Below are positions 8,790 through 17,388 of a stretch of 52,339 nucleotides of DNA, in pieces. The notes under the pieces were generated by a model. The model was not told the origin of the DNA. It did no database searches and worked only from the letters and a program-made list of their open reading frames with translations. The position numbers and the translations under genes were made by a program. The DNA is from Campylobacterales bacterium (GTDB lineage: Bacteria; Campylobacterota; Campylobacteria; Campylobacterales; Sulfurospirillaceae). Positions within the stretch are counted from its first letter, which is position 1, and the number at the start of each line of letters is the position of its first letter. Where the stretch lies: positions 1-52,339 of the forward strand of contig JAJRPV010000031.1 of NCBI GenBank assembly GCA_024280575.1, written 5' to 3'.

Positions 8790-9280
8790 ATTATCTAAGT
8801 GAAGCAGGACTTCCTGTCGCACTGACAACAGTCGACAAATTAGTTCAATGGGGACGAAGCAACTCTTTGTGGCCTATGACTTATGGATTGGCATGTTGCG
8901 CGATCGAGATGATGGCAACTGGAGCTAGTAGGTATGACTTTGATAGATTTGGAACAATCTTTAGAGCAAGTCCTAGACAATCGGATGTCTTGATAATTGC
9001 CGGAACTCTTACAAAAAAACATTCACCTTTTATGAGGCGTTTATATGACCAAATGACTGAGCCAAAGTGGGTGATTAGCATGGGAAGTTGTGCAAATACT
9101 GGCGGAATGTTCAATACATATGCTACGGTTCAGGGTGCTGATAGAATAATTCCGGTAGATATCTATTTGCCAGGATGCGCACCTCGTCCGGAAACTTTGC
9201 AATATGCGCTGATGCTTTTGCAAAAAAAGATAAGAAAAGAGAGTGCATCAAGAAAACTAAAGCCTAAGAGGTTGGTATAA
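8771..9280 (+). CDS. nuoB: NADH-quinone oxidoreductase subunit B
   Basis: Carries the terminal [4Fe-4S] cluster N2 of complex I, 169 residues. Ligand motifs are visible: adjacent cysteines in [10 protein letters not shown], the Cys in [10 protein letters not shown] and the Cys in LPGCAPRPE. The ATG at 8771 (MAQHKINYL) is chosen because AAAGGAG lies just upstream; the in-frame ATG at 8750 would add seven residues inside nuoA. The TAA at 9278-9280 overlaps the ATG of the small cassette ORF that separates nuoB from nuoC. Confidence 0.97.
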   Translation: MAQHKINYLSEAGLPVALTTVDKLVQWGRSNSLWPMTYGLACCAIEMMATGASRYDFDRFGTIFRASPRQSDVLIIAGTLTKKHSPFMRRLYDQMTEPKWVISMGSCANTGGMFNTYATVQGADRIIPVDIYLPGCAPRPETLQYALMLLQKKIRKESASRKLKPKRLV

Positions 9281-9359
9281 TGAAATATTCTATGCGAAGC
9301 ATTAGCTTTAGTCAAGAGGAATTTTTCTTGAGCTTTGCTCAGGTAAAAGGGGACATAAT
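9280..9359 (+). repeat. hairpin cassette between nuoB and nuoC (copy B)
   Basis: Single 80-bp unit: ATGAAAT, hairpin I ATGC-GAA-GCAT, core variant GCTTTAGTCAAGAGGAATTT, hairpin II CTTGAGC-TTT-GCTCAGG (one T/G wobble) extended across a mismatch by TTTT/AAAA, then AAAAGGGGACATAAT ending at the nuoC ATG. It sits exactly between the nuoB stop and the nuoC start, inside an operon whose other junctions are tight. Confidence 0.88.
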
Positions 9360-9363
9360 ATGA
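9280..9363 (+). CDS. 27-codon cassette ORF bridging nuoB and nuoC
   Basis: The ATG overlaps the nuoB stop as TAATG and the TGA (9361-9363) overlaps the nuoC start as ATGA, so ribosomes could pass from nuoB to nuoC without a gap. It reads the conserved core in a different frame (ISFSQEEFF) from the nfo copies (ASVARNFF). This argues that continuity, not the peptide, is what is kept. Translation is unproven. Confidence 0.4.
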   Translation: MKYSMRSISFSQEEFFLSFAQVKGDII

Positions 9364-10157
9364 GAAAATATACAGATAAAAAAAATGTTCAGAAAAAACC
9401 ATACCACACAGATCGATTTTGGGTAGCTCCGCAAGTTTCTAAAGAAGATGTTTCTTCTGATGAAGTTTTTGCTAGTGACTTGAAAGAACTACAAGAAAAT
9501 TTTAACATTAAAGATGCATATATTCAAAGAGGTCAATTAGTTGTTTATATTAATCCAGGAGAAAATGTAGAAGTTCTAGCTTTCTTAAAAGAAAAACTGA
9601 AATATAATTTTTTAAATGAACTAAGTGCGATTGATTGGCTCGAAAAAAGCGGTGAGTTTGAGATTTTTTATCAAATGCTTTCAACTAGTAAAAAAAAGAG
9701 ACTTAGGATCAAATTTTTTATAAAAGAAAAAGACGAAATAAGAACAGTATCAAAACTATACAATAGTGCAGATTGGGCTGAGAGAGAGATGTATGATATG
9801 TTTGGTGTGATTATTACCGGGCATTATTATATGAAAAGAATTCTTATGCCTGAGGATTGGTATGGTCACCCACTTCGCAAAACTTATCCGCTCCATGGTG
9901 ATGAAGAAGCGAGTTGGTATGAGATAGATAAAATTTTTGGTAAAGAATACAGAGATATTATAGGACCTGAAAATAGAGACAGTTCTAGAGTTGATGAAAG
10001 CGATACATATAATTTCTCAAGAATTCATCATGAAGTTCCATTTGGTGAAAAACCATCAAAAGAGGTGACATTTACAGATTATCAAGAAGAAGGCGGTGTT
10101 TTCTTAATTAAGAGTCTAAAAAAAGCTGATAGTAAAATCTTAGAAGAGAGACCATAA
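9360..10157 (+). CDS. nuoC: NADH-quinone oxidoreductase subunit C
   Basis: Peripheral-arm subunit of complex I (30-kDa subunit), 265 residues, separate from NuoD. The core motif region is intact: the [12 protein letters not shown] segment and the HPLRKTYPL signature that closes the family domain. There is an N-terminal extension of about 40 residues and a C-terminal extension after residue 200, as in relatives from this phylum. The start ATG follows AAAAGGGGACATAAT of the preceding cassette, so its ribosome-binding site belongs to the repeat. nuoD starts 1 bp after its stop. Confidence 0.95.
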   Translation: MRKYTDKKNVQKKPYHTDRFWVAPQVSKEDVSSDEVFASDLKELQENFNIKDAYIQRGQLVVYINPGENVEVLAFLKEKLKYNFLNELSAIDWLEKSGEFEIFYQMLSTSKKKRLRIKFFIKEKDEIRTVSKLYNSADWAEREMYDMFGVIITGHYYMKRILMPEDWYGHPLRKTYPLHGDEEASWYEIDKIFGKEYRDIIGPENRDSSRVDESDTYNFSRIHHEVPFGEKPSKEVTFTDYQEEGGVFLIKSLKKADSKILEERP

Positions 10158-10158
10158 T

Positions 10159-11385
10159 ATGCAAAAAGTAAACAGATTACAACCATTTTTTGAAAATTTG
10201 GTTTTTGAAAGAGATGATGATCGCATGATCATCAATTTTGGTCCGCAACATCCAAGTTCTCACGGACAGCTTCGCCTAATTCTTGAGCTTGATGGCGAGT
10301 TGGTTACAAAAGCAACTCCGGATGTTGGATATCTGCATCGTGGTATGGAAAAAATGGCAGAAAATATGATATATAATGAATTTTTACCAACAACAGATAG
10401 GATGGACTATATAGCAGCAACATCTAATAATTATGGCTTTGCCCATGCTGTTGAAACACTTTTGGATTTGGAAATTCCAAGGCGTGCTCAAACCATAAGA
10501 ATGATGCTTTTGGAACTAAATCGTATAATATCTCATCTTTTTTGGTTAGCGACACATGCTCTTGATGTAGGAGCGATGACTATATTTTTATATGCTTTTA
10601 GAGAAAGAGAATACGCGATGGATCTAATGGAAGACTATTGCGGAGCTAGGCTTACTCACTCTTCTGTGAGAATCGGTGGTGTTCCTCTTGATTTGCCGGA
10701 AAATTGGATAACAAAGCTTAGTAAATTTATAGATAAACTTCCAAGCGACATAGCTGATTATGAAGGATTATTGGATCAAAACAGGATTTGGAAAATGAGA
10801 CTCGAAGGGGTTGGTGTTATTACTCCCGAGATGGCACAGTCATGGGGATGTAGTGGACCATCTTTGAGAGGTAGTGGAATAGAGTGGGACATAAGAAAAG
10901 AAGAACCTTACGAGCTTTATGATGAAGTTGATTTTGATGTTCCGGTTAGTACCACATTTGATAGTTATGGAAGATATAAGCTTCATATGGAAGAGATGAG
11001 ACAAAGTATAAGAATTATAAGACAAGTCATAGCTATGTATTATAAAACTGAACCGGCAATTATGGCACATTCTCCAGAGTATATCTCGGCTCCTAAAGAG
11101 GATATTATGACTCAAAATTACTCTTTGATGCAGCATTTTGTTTTGGTAACTCAAGGTATGAGACCACCGGTGGGCGAAGTTTATGTGCCAACAGAATCTC
11201 CAAAAGGAGAGTTAGGGTTTTATATAAATTCTCAAGGCGGGGCTTATCCATACAGGTTAAAATTAAGAGCACCTAGTTTTTGGCACACTAGTCTTTTGCA
11301 GGAATTGCTCCCCGGACAATATTTGGCTGATGTTGTAACTATCATCGGAAATCTAAATATTGTTTTTGGCGAAATTGATAGGTAG
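10159..11385 (+). CDS. nuoD: NADH-quinone oxidoreductase subunit D
   Basis: Complex I 49-kDa subunit, 408 residues, forming the quinone-binding pocket with NuoB. Family hallmarks are clear: [15 protein letters not shown] near the N-terminus, GYLHRGMEK, the DRMDYIAA segment, the GGVPLDLP stretch, and the C-terminal end [19 protein letters not shown]. There is no fusion and no truncation. It lies one base after nuoC and 8 bp before the small NuoE substitute. Confidence 0.97.
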   Translation: MQKVNRLQPFFENLVFERDDDRMIINFGPQHPSSHGQLRLILELDGELVTKATPDVGYLHRGMEKMAENMIYNEFLPTTDRMDYIAATSNNYGFAHAVETLLDLEIPRRAQTIRMMLLELNRIISHLFWLATHALDVGAMTIFLYAFREREYAMDLMEDYCGARLTHSSVRIGGVPLDLPENWITKLSKFIDKLPSDIADYEGLLDQNRIWKMRLEGVGVITPEMAQSWGCSGPSLRGSGIEWDIRKEEPYELYDEVDFDVPVSTTFDSYGRYKLHMEEMRQSIRIIRQVIAMYYKTEPAIMAHSPEYISAPKEDIMTQNYSLMQHFVLVTQGMRPPVGEVYVPTESPKGELGFYINSQGGAYPYRLKLRAPSFWHTSLLQELLPGQYLADVVTIIGNLNIVFGEIDR

Positions 11386-11393
11386 GTGAAAAT

Positions 11394-11633
11394 ATGCAAA
11401 GATATGATTTAAGGCATTTAGGCGATAATTTCATAGATAGAATGTTAGAAATTATGACTGAATTAAAAGAGGATGAGGTTGCCATATTTATGTTTGAAAT
11501 TGGGGATTTTTCACCAATTCAAAAAAGTGCAGATGCTGTAAAAGAGGCAGGATATGAATTGATGAATTCATTAAAATTTAATGAAGTTGACTGGACATTG
11601 GTCGTTAAAAAAAGCTCAAAGGTTGAATCTTGA
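11394..11633 (+). CDS. NuoE-position protein of Campylobacterota complex I
   Basis: A 79-residue protein in the place occupied by nuoE in most bacteria. It lacks the four-cysteine [2Fe-2S] pattern of NuoE; no cysteine is present at all. In C. jejuni (Cj1575c) and Helicobacter pylori (HP1264) the same slot holds a small protein that replaces NuoE, where complex I takes electrons from flavodoxin rather than NADH. The length and position match that substitute. The stop overlaps the next gene's TTG start (11630). Confidence 0.8.
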   Translation: MQRYDLRHLGDNFIDRMLEIMTELKEDEVAIFMFEIGDFSPIQKSADAVKEAGYELMNSLKFNEVDWTLVVKKSSKVES

Positions 11634-12454
11634 AAGAAGAGTTTTTGTCGCTATTGAAAAATGATAACAATGATATATTTACTGACAATATTGATGCAGA
11701 TTTTGTACTAGTTATGGGTATTATGCCTTCAAAAGATGAAGCACTATCGAGTGCACTTCAAAAAGTTAAAAATATAGTTTATTTAAGCGTAGTGGAAGAT
11801 AGTGATATAACAAATATTGTAAAAATACAAAGTAGGTATGAAGCAGGAAGCGAAGAGGGCGTGTTGGCAATCTTGGCTAAAGAGCTACTTTCTAATCAAG
11901 AGATAAATCAGGGTGCAAAACATTTTTTTGAAAACCTAGACGATGGATATATAAGTGCAGAGTGCAATGTTGGTGAAGAAGAATTAGAAGAGATAAATGA
12001 ACTTTATAAAAAATCTAAAAATCCTTTGATGGTTTTAGGATATGATTTTTATAATCATCCAAGAAAGAAAAATATTGCGAAAATTATTGATTTATTTGTA
12101 GAATACGGTAACTTTAAAATTTATATAGAAAATTTTGATACAAAAATTAAAACTGATAATAATTATACTTTAGAAGATGTTGCAGAATTAGATAGTTTTG
12201 ACGGTTCTGTTGTATATGCTTATCCTACAAGCAATCAAGATGACCAAGAATTATTGATTGGTTCACCTCAATTTAAGATGGCAGCAAAGATAAAAGATAA
12301 GGATGATATTTATGTTATTACCGAAAACTCTGAATATCAGAGAAAATTTATACTAGATAGAGAATTAAAAGGCACTGTAGCACTACTTCCTAGTGCAGTT
12401 GGCGATGAGTCTTATTTTTACAAGATAGCAAAAATTATTAAGCGAGAAAATTAA
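11630..12454 (+). CDS. NuoF-position protein of Campylobacterota complex I
   Basis: A 274-residue protein in the nuoF slot. It has no NADH/FMN-binding glycine-rich motif and no [4Fe-4S] cysteine set, so it cannot act as NuoF. It corresponds by position to HP1265 and Cj1574c, the second substitute found in complex I lacking the NADH-dehydrogenase module. The likely start is TTG at 11630, overlapping the upstream TGA, with AAAGG about 8 bases ahead. The sequence is acidic and rich in Asp/Glu/Asn. Its TAA overlaps the nuoG ATG. The role in flavodoxin docking is established only for relatives and is inferred here. Confidence 0.75.
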   Translation: MKEEFLSLLKNDNNDIFTDNIDADFVLVMGIMPSKDEALSSALQKVKNIVYLSVVEDSDITNIVKIQSRYEAGSEEGVLAILAKELLSNQEINQGAKHFFENLDDGYISAECNVGEEELEEINELYKKSKNPLMVLGYDFYNHPRKKNIAKIIDLFVEYGNFKIYIENFDTKIKTDNNYTLEDVAELDSFDGSVVYAYPTSNQDDQELLIGSPQFKMAAKIKDKDDIYVITENSEYQRKFILDRELKGTVALLPSAVGDESYFYKIAKIIKREN

Positions 12455-14928
12455 TGAGTGAAGTAATGGTAACTATTGATGGGCAACAATGTGAGGCAAA
12501 AGAGGGTGAAACTATACTTAATATAGCAAGAAGAAACGGTATTTATATACCGGCTATTTGCTATTTGACAAACTGCTCTCCGACACTTGCATGTAGATTG
12601 TGTTTGGTTGAGATAGATGGTAAAAGAGCGTATTCGTGCAATGCAAAAGCAAAAGAAGGCATGAATGTTACTACTAAATCAGAAGAGATAGAGGTTGAGC
12701 GAAAAGCCATTATGCAAGTATATGATGTAAACCATCCATTAGAATGTGGAGTTTGTGATCAAAGTGGTGAATGTGAATTGCAAGATTATACTCTTCGTAT
12801 GGGTGTAGAACATCAAAAATTTGCTATCGCAGATACACTTAGACCAACTCATGATTGGGGATTTATCCACTATGATTCTTCGCTTTGCATAGTTTGTGAA
12901 AGATGCGTTACTGTTTGTAAAGATATGATTGGAGAATCAATCTTGAAGACAGTGCCAAGAGGTGGTCCGGTTCTTCCAAAAGAGTGGAAAGAGTCTGCAC
13001 CAAAAGATACATATGCGATGTGGAATAAACTTCAAAAATCCGTAATTGGAATAGCAAGTGGAGGAGATACGCTTGAATGCACAAATTGTGGTGAGTGCAC
13101 AGCAGTTTGTCCGGTAGGTGCATTAGTTGGTTCTGATTTTCAATATACATCAAATGCGTGGGAACTTACTAAAATACCAGCAGCCAATCCTCATAGCAGT
13201 GATTGTTCCTTGATATATTATGATGTGAAGCAAACTAGTATTCATGATGCGAAAGAGAAAATTTACAGAGTTAGCAGTAACTATAGTTTTGCTCCAATTC
13301 ATGGCGGTATCAGATATGGATATGATTTTGAAAATGAAATAGAAGGAAAAGATGAAAAAGCTATGAAAAAAGCTGTTAAGTTTTTTAAAGAAGAGGCAGA
13401 CAGCATAAAATTTGATAGTTTTATAACCAACGAAGAAGCCCTAATACTTCAAAAATTAAAAGAAAATTACGGATATAAGCTTGTTAATGATGATGCTTAT
13501 GCTTATAAAACATTTTTAGAAAATTATAGAACTACAAGTGGAAAATCACTTTATAGCGGAGATTTAAGAGAAATTCAAAAAAGTAATTTTGTGATAAGTA
13601 TTGGATCGTTTGTTAAAAATGACAGCCCAAATACAGGATATGCTATAAACAATGCCTTAACTATGAATAAAGGGGCAGGTTTATATTTTCATCCAATATC
13701 CGATCCTATAGTAGAAGGCTACTCAAAAAATATACTTTGTATTAATCATAAAATTGGTGTTGAAGAGAGTATATTGTATTTGATTTTAGACCTTTTTGGA
13801 GATAAAGAAAAATTACCGAAAAACATAATTGAATATTTAAATAATTTTCATAAAAAAGAGAAAAAAACTATCACTGAAGTTGTAAAAGAACAAGTAAAAG
13901 AGATGGTTAGGGATGAAGAAAGTGGCGAAGAAAAAGAAGTAGTTAAGACAGTAAGTAAAAATGTAGAAAAAGAGATTGAAGTTGATCACAACTTACTTTA
14001 TGACATAGTTGGACTAAAAGATGATTTTGATATAAAACTAACTAAAATGCTAGCAAAAAAAGACAGATTTTCTCTTGTAGTAGGCGAAGATTTATATACT
14101 CATAAAAGAGCAGAAAATTTAGCCAAACTTTTAGGTATGATAGAAAGATATACGAATTTTAGTACTTTGATAATTCCGTCTAAAACAAACACTCTAGGTG
14201 TTTCACTTATTTGTGATTTAGATAAGAGTGTTGGCAAAAAAGTCGTAGGTTATAATGTGAAAGCAGATTTTAATTTGAGTTCACTCGGAAAAGCAGATTT
14301 AAGTTTTCCGGCTTTAAATCAACAAGAAGGAACTTTTACTTCCATGAATAAAAGAGTAGTTCCTACAAATGTCGCACTTAATTTTGATGGATATTGTTTA
14401 AATGACTTAGCAAACAGACTTGGTTTGATAGCAGAAAATACAATAAACTATACGGTAGAGCTTGGGAGTATAAAGGGATATAAAAGCGAAGAGTTTGACA
14501 ATTTACCAAATGAATTTTTAAATTCTGGAGGTGAAAACAGAGGTTACTTGCTAGATATCGAAGAGCATAATGCAAGTGATGAAGTTGAAGAGATTCAAGA
14601 GATGGTTTTTGATGATAAGTATGCAGTTTATCTTGCAAATCCTGTTATGCAATTCAGTGCTTTTACAAATAAGGCTCATCAATTAAACGAAGCCGGTGCT
14701 TTATATGCTTCAAGTGAATTTTTGGAGATAAATGAGTTGAAAGATGGTGCAATGGTATCCATAGTTAATAAAGATGCAAAATTAATAGTTGCGGTTAAGT
14801 TGGATAATCAAATAAAAGGATTGATTCCTTATTTACCGACTTTTGATACAAAGTTAGATGTTTTACCATTTTTTAAAGATGGTTATAGATTTGCTGAAGT
14901 AACGATAAAAGGTGTAAAAAATGATTGA
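12454..14928 (+). CDS. nuoG: NADH-quinone oxidoreductase subunit G
   Basis: Iron-sulfur subunit of complex I, 824 residues. In order: an N-terminal [2Fe-2S] domain (Cys36, Cys47, Cys50, Cys62), a His/Cys-liganded [4Fe-4S] site (HPLECGVCDQSGEC), then two ferredoxin-like CxxCxxC sites (CIVCERCVTVC and CTNCGECTAVCP). A long molybdopterin-oxidoreductase-like region with poor conservation follows. Residues about 468-512 are a highly charged Lys/Glu-rich insertion, probably a surface helix or coiled coil. The ATG overlaps the upstream stop (TAATG) and the end overlaps nuoH by 8 nt. Electrons presumably enter here directly from flavodoxin via the NuoE/F substitutes. Confidence 0.94.
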   Translation: MSEVMVTIDGQQCEAKEGETILNIARRNGIYIPAICYLTNCSPTLACRLCLVEIDGKRAYSCNAKAKEGMNVTTKSEEIEVERKAIMQVYDVNHPLECGVCDQSGECELQDYTLRMGVEHQKFAIADTLRPTHDWGFIHYDSSLCIVCERCVTVCKDMIGESILKTVPRGGPVLPKEWKESAPKDTYAMWNKLQKSVIGIASGGDTLECTNCGECTAVCPVGALVGSDFQYTSNAWELTKIPAANPHSSDCSLIYYDVKQTSIHDAKEKIYRVSSNYSFAPIHGGIRYGYDFENEIEGKDEKAMKKAVKFFKEEADSIKFDSFITNEEALILQKLKENYGYKLVNDDAYAYKTFLENYRTTSGKSLYSGDLREIQKSNFVISIGSFVKNDSPNTGYAINNALTMNKGAGLYFHPISDPIVEGYSKNILCINHKIGVEESILYLILDLFGDKEKLPKNIIEYLNNFHKKEKKTITEVVKEQVKEMVRDEESGEEKEVVKTVSKNVEKEIEVDHNLLYDIVGLKDDFDIKLTKMLAKKDRFSLVVGEDLYTHKRAENLAKLLGMIERYTNFSTLIIPSKTNTLGVSLICDLDKSVGKKVVGYNVKADFNLSSLGKADLSFPALNQQEGTFTSMNKRVVPTNVALNFDGYCLNDLANRLGLIAENTINYTVELGSIKGYKSEEFDNLPNEFLNSGGENRGYLLDIEEHNASDEVEEIQEMVFDDKYAVYLANPVMQFSAFTNKAHQLNEAGALYASSEFLEINELKDGAMVSIVNKDAKLIVAVKLDNQIKGLIPYLPTFDTKLDVLPFFKDGYRFAEVTIKGVKND

Positions 14929-15913
14929 AACAGCCTTGATAATTGAAACGGTGGTAAAGGCAGTTGTTGTTCTGTCAGTTGTGGCAGGTATGGGAGCTTT
15001 TGCTACATTTATAGAAAGGAAAGTGCTTGCATTTATGCAAAGACGACTAGGGCCTATGTATGTAGGTCCATATGGGTTACTTCAGTTAGCAGCTGATGGT
15101 ATTAAACTTTTTACAAAAGAAGATATCATACCACAAAATACGATTAAGCCTATATTTATAATTGCTCCTGTTATTGCAGCTTCTTCAGCATTTGTGGCAG
15201 TTGCAGCAGTGCCTTATTTCCCAGAATTTACAGTTTTTGGATATACAGTTCATCCAATCGTATCTGATATTAATGTTGGATTATTGTTTGTTATGGGAGC
15301 AGCTTCTGTCGGTATGTACGGTCCTTTACTAGCAGGACTTAGTAGTGCAAATAAATGGTCACTTCTTGGAGGGGCAAGAGCTGTAATACAGCTTCTCAGT
15401 TTTGAAGTAGTAAGCGGTTTGTCTATTTTGGCTCCGATTATGATGATGGGTACTTTATCTTTAATAGATATGAATGATTATCAAATAGGTGGAGTTGCAA
15501 ATTGGCTAATTTGGAAGCAACCTTTAGCATTTGTGTTGTTTGCAATTGCTGGATTTGCAGAGACAAATAGAACACCATTTGATTTAATTGAATTTGAAGC
15601 AGAGATTGTTTCAGGTTATGCCACTGAATATTCAGGCATGAGATGGGGATTGTTTTTTATTGGTGAATATGCAAATATGATTACGATATCAGTGCTAGTT
15701 AGTATAATATTTTTGGGTGGATATAATGATATGTGGTTCATACCGGGAGCTTTGGCTATGCTTATAAAGGTTTCTTTATGGATCTTTTTATTTTTATGGG
15801 TAAGAGCTGCTTGGCCTCACATCAGACCGGATCAACTAATGTGGTTATGTTGGAAAGTGTTAATGCCGTTGTCACTTCTAAATGTATTAATAACCGGTAT
15901 AGTTTTGGTATAG
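14921..15913 (+). CDS. nuoH: NADH-quinone oxidoreductase subunit H
   Basis: Membrane subunit linking the peripheral arm to the proton-pumping arm, 330 residues with eight or so hydrophobic helices. Diagnostic stretches are ERKVLAFMQRRLGPMYVGP near residue 35, the AETNRTPFDLIEFEAEIVSGY loop forming the quinone-chamber entrance, and a C-terminal RPDQLMWLCWK. It starts inside nuoG (8-nt overlap), and nuoI follows after 9 bp with TAGGAGAA as ribosome-binding site. Confidence 0.97.
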   Translation: MIETALIIETVVKAVVVLSVVAGMGAFATFIERKVLAFMQRRLGPMYVGPYGLLQLAADGIKLFTKEDIIPQNTIKPIFIIAPVIAASSAFVAVAAVPYFPEFTVFGYTVHPIVSDINVGLLFVMGAASVGMYGPLLAGLSSANKWSLLGGARAVIQLLSFEVVSGLSILAPIMMMGTLSLIDMNDYQIGGVANWLIWKQPLAFVLFAIAGFAETNRTPFDLIEFEAEIVSGYATEYSGMRWGLFFIGEYANMITISVLVSIIFLGGYNDMWFIPGALAMLIKVSLWIFLFLWVRAAWPHIRPDQLMWLCWKVLMPLSLLNVLITGIVLV

Positions 15914-15922
15914 GAGAAAATA

Positions 15923-16537
15923 ATGGAATTAAGAGGATTTAAAAGTAGAAATGCAACTCCTGGCTATATATATTTTGAAGGCGAGACAGAAGTAAAAACT
16001 CCATGGGATAGATTTAAGAGATTTTCGTCTCGTGCAGTAAAAGGAGAACTTTTTGTCGGTCTTTGGATAGTGCTTAGAGAGATGCTAAAATTCAATATTC
16101 ACACAGTTCAATATCCGCAAGAAAAACTTCAAATGAGCCCTAGATATAGAGCAATTCATAGACTCCTGAGGCTTTTTGAGAGTGGGCATGAGAGATGTAT
16201 AGGTTGTGGACTTTGTGAAAAGATATGTATATCAAATTGTATAAAGATGGATACAAAAGTAGATGAAAAGAGCAGAAAGCTTGTCACAGAATATAGCATA
16301 AATTTTGGTAGATGTATCTTTTGTGGATACTGTGCTGAGGTTTGCCCAGAACTTGCCATTGTCCATGGTGATGACTATGAGTATGCAAGTGAACAGAGGG
16401 CAGAGTTTGGTTTTAGGGAGGATATGTTGACTCCTTTGGATAAATTTAAGGCAAATAAGCAAAAAGAGTTTCCTGGTTTTGGTGCATTGAGTAAAGATGC
16501 TGATAAGTTTGTCAAAAAAACACCACTAGCGTATTGA
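15923..16537 (+). CDS. nuoI: NADH-quinone oxidoreductase subunit I
   Basis: Ferredoxin-like subunit with clusters N6a and N6b, 204 residues. Two complete [4Fe-4S] motifs are present: [15 protein letters not shown] and [13 protein letters not shown]. The N-terminus contains the amphipathic segment that packs against the membrane domain ([15 protein letters not shown]). The C-terminal 40 residues are a basic extension. The start ATG at 15923 is 6 bases after AGGAG. nuoJ begins 7 bp after the stop. Confidence 0.96.
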   Translation: MELRGFKSRNATPGYIYFEGETEVKTPWDRFKRFSSRAVKGELFVGLWIVLREMLKFNIHTVQYPQEKLQMSPRYRAIHRLLRLFESGHERCIGCGLCEKICISNCIKMDTKVDEKSRKLVTEYSINFGRCIFCGYCAEVCPELAIVHGDDYEYASEQRAEFGFREDMLTPLDKFKANKQKEFPGFGALSKDADKFVKKTPLAY

Positions 16538-16544
16538 GGTAAAT

Positions 16545-17087
16545 ATGTTTGAAGCAATAGCATTTTATACATTTTCAATTTTAGTAATTGGAATGTTTGG
16601 GGTCGTAGTATTTAGTAAAAATGCATTATATGCCATGAGTGCATTGGCCGGCGGTATGATATTTATATCCGGTTTTTTCTTTTTATTGAATGCTGATTTT
16701 TTAGGAGTTGTTCAAATTATTGTTTATACTGGAGCAGTAATGGCACTGTATGCCTTTGGTATGATGTTCTTTGATTCGGCAAAAGATGTAAAAGAAAATA
16801 TAAAATATAAAAAAATTATATATACACTTTCCGTTTTATCAGCTATTTTTACTATATTTATTTTGATGGCACCTATATATTCTGTAAAGATTGAGGCAAT
16901 TTACCCAACTATGGAAAATATCGGAAATATTCAAATGATAGGACTAATACTTTTTACGAAGTATCTTGTGCCATTTGAATTAGCGGCCATCATGTTGTTG
17001 GTTGCGATGATTGCGGGTATTGTTTTAGTTAAGGTGAAAATGGAAGAGACACCGACAAATATAGAAGTTGCAAGGGGTGAAAAATGA
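16545..17087 (+). CDS. nuoJ: NADH-quinone oxidoreductase subunit J
   Basis: Five-helix membrane subunit of complex I, 180 residues. The third helix contains LGVVQIIVYTGAVMALYAFGMMF, which matches the conserved pi-bulge helix of the family. A C-terminal cytoplasmic tail ends in a charged stretch (ARGEK). The stop overlaps the nuoK start by 4 nt (ATGA). Confidence 0.95.
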   Translation: MFEAIAFYTFSILVIGMFGVVVFSKNALYAMSALAGGMIFISGFFFLLNADFLGVVQIIVYTGAVMALYAFGMMFFDSAKDVKENIKYKKIIYTLSVLSAIFTIFILMAPIYSVKIEAIYPTMENIGNIQMIGLILFTKYLVPFELAAIMLLVAMIAGIVLVKVKMEETPTNIEVARGEK

Positions 17088-17386
17088 TAACACTTACACA
17101 CTATTTGATACTTAGTGGAATACTATTTTCATTGGGTATTATAGGAGTTTTGAGAAGGAAAAATCTACTAATGCTTTTTTTCTCCACGGAAATCTTATTA
17201 AATGCAGTAAATGTTGGTTTTGTGGCAGTTTCAAAATATTATGGGGATTTAAGTGGGCAATTTTTTGCACTTTTTATAATATCTATTGCTGCGAGTGAAG
17301 TGGCAGTTGGTCTTGGTCTTTTAGTGCTTTGGTATAAAAGAAGTGGCACGATTGATCTTGATAGCTTGCAAATGATGAAGGGTTAA
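17084..17386 (+). CDS. nuoK: NADH-quinone oxidoreductase subunit K
   Basis: Smallest antiporter-like membrane subunit, 100 residues with three helices. The family pattern is present: GVLRRKNLLMLFFSTEILLN in the first half, with the conserved Glu in helix two, and IISIAASEVAVGLGLLV with the second conserved Glu in helix three. It is translationally coupled to nuoJ by overlapping codons, and nuoL starts 2 bp downstream. Confidence 0.97.
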   Translation: MITLTHYLILSGILFSLGIIGVLRRKNLLMLFFSTEILLNAVNVGFVAVSKYYGDLSGQFFALFIISIAASEVAVGLGLLVLWYKRSGTIDLDSLQMMKG

Positions 17387-17388
17387 AC

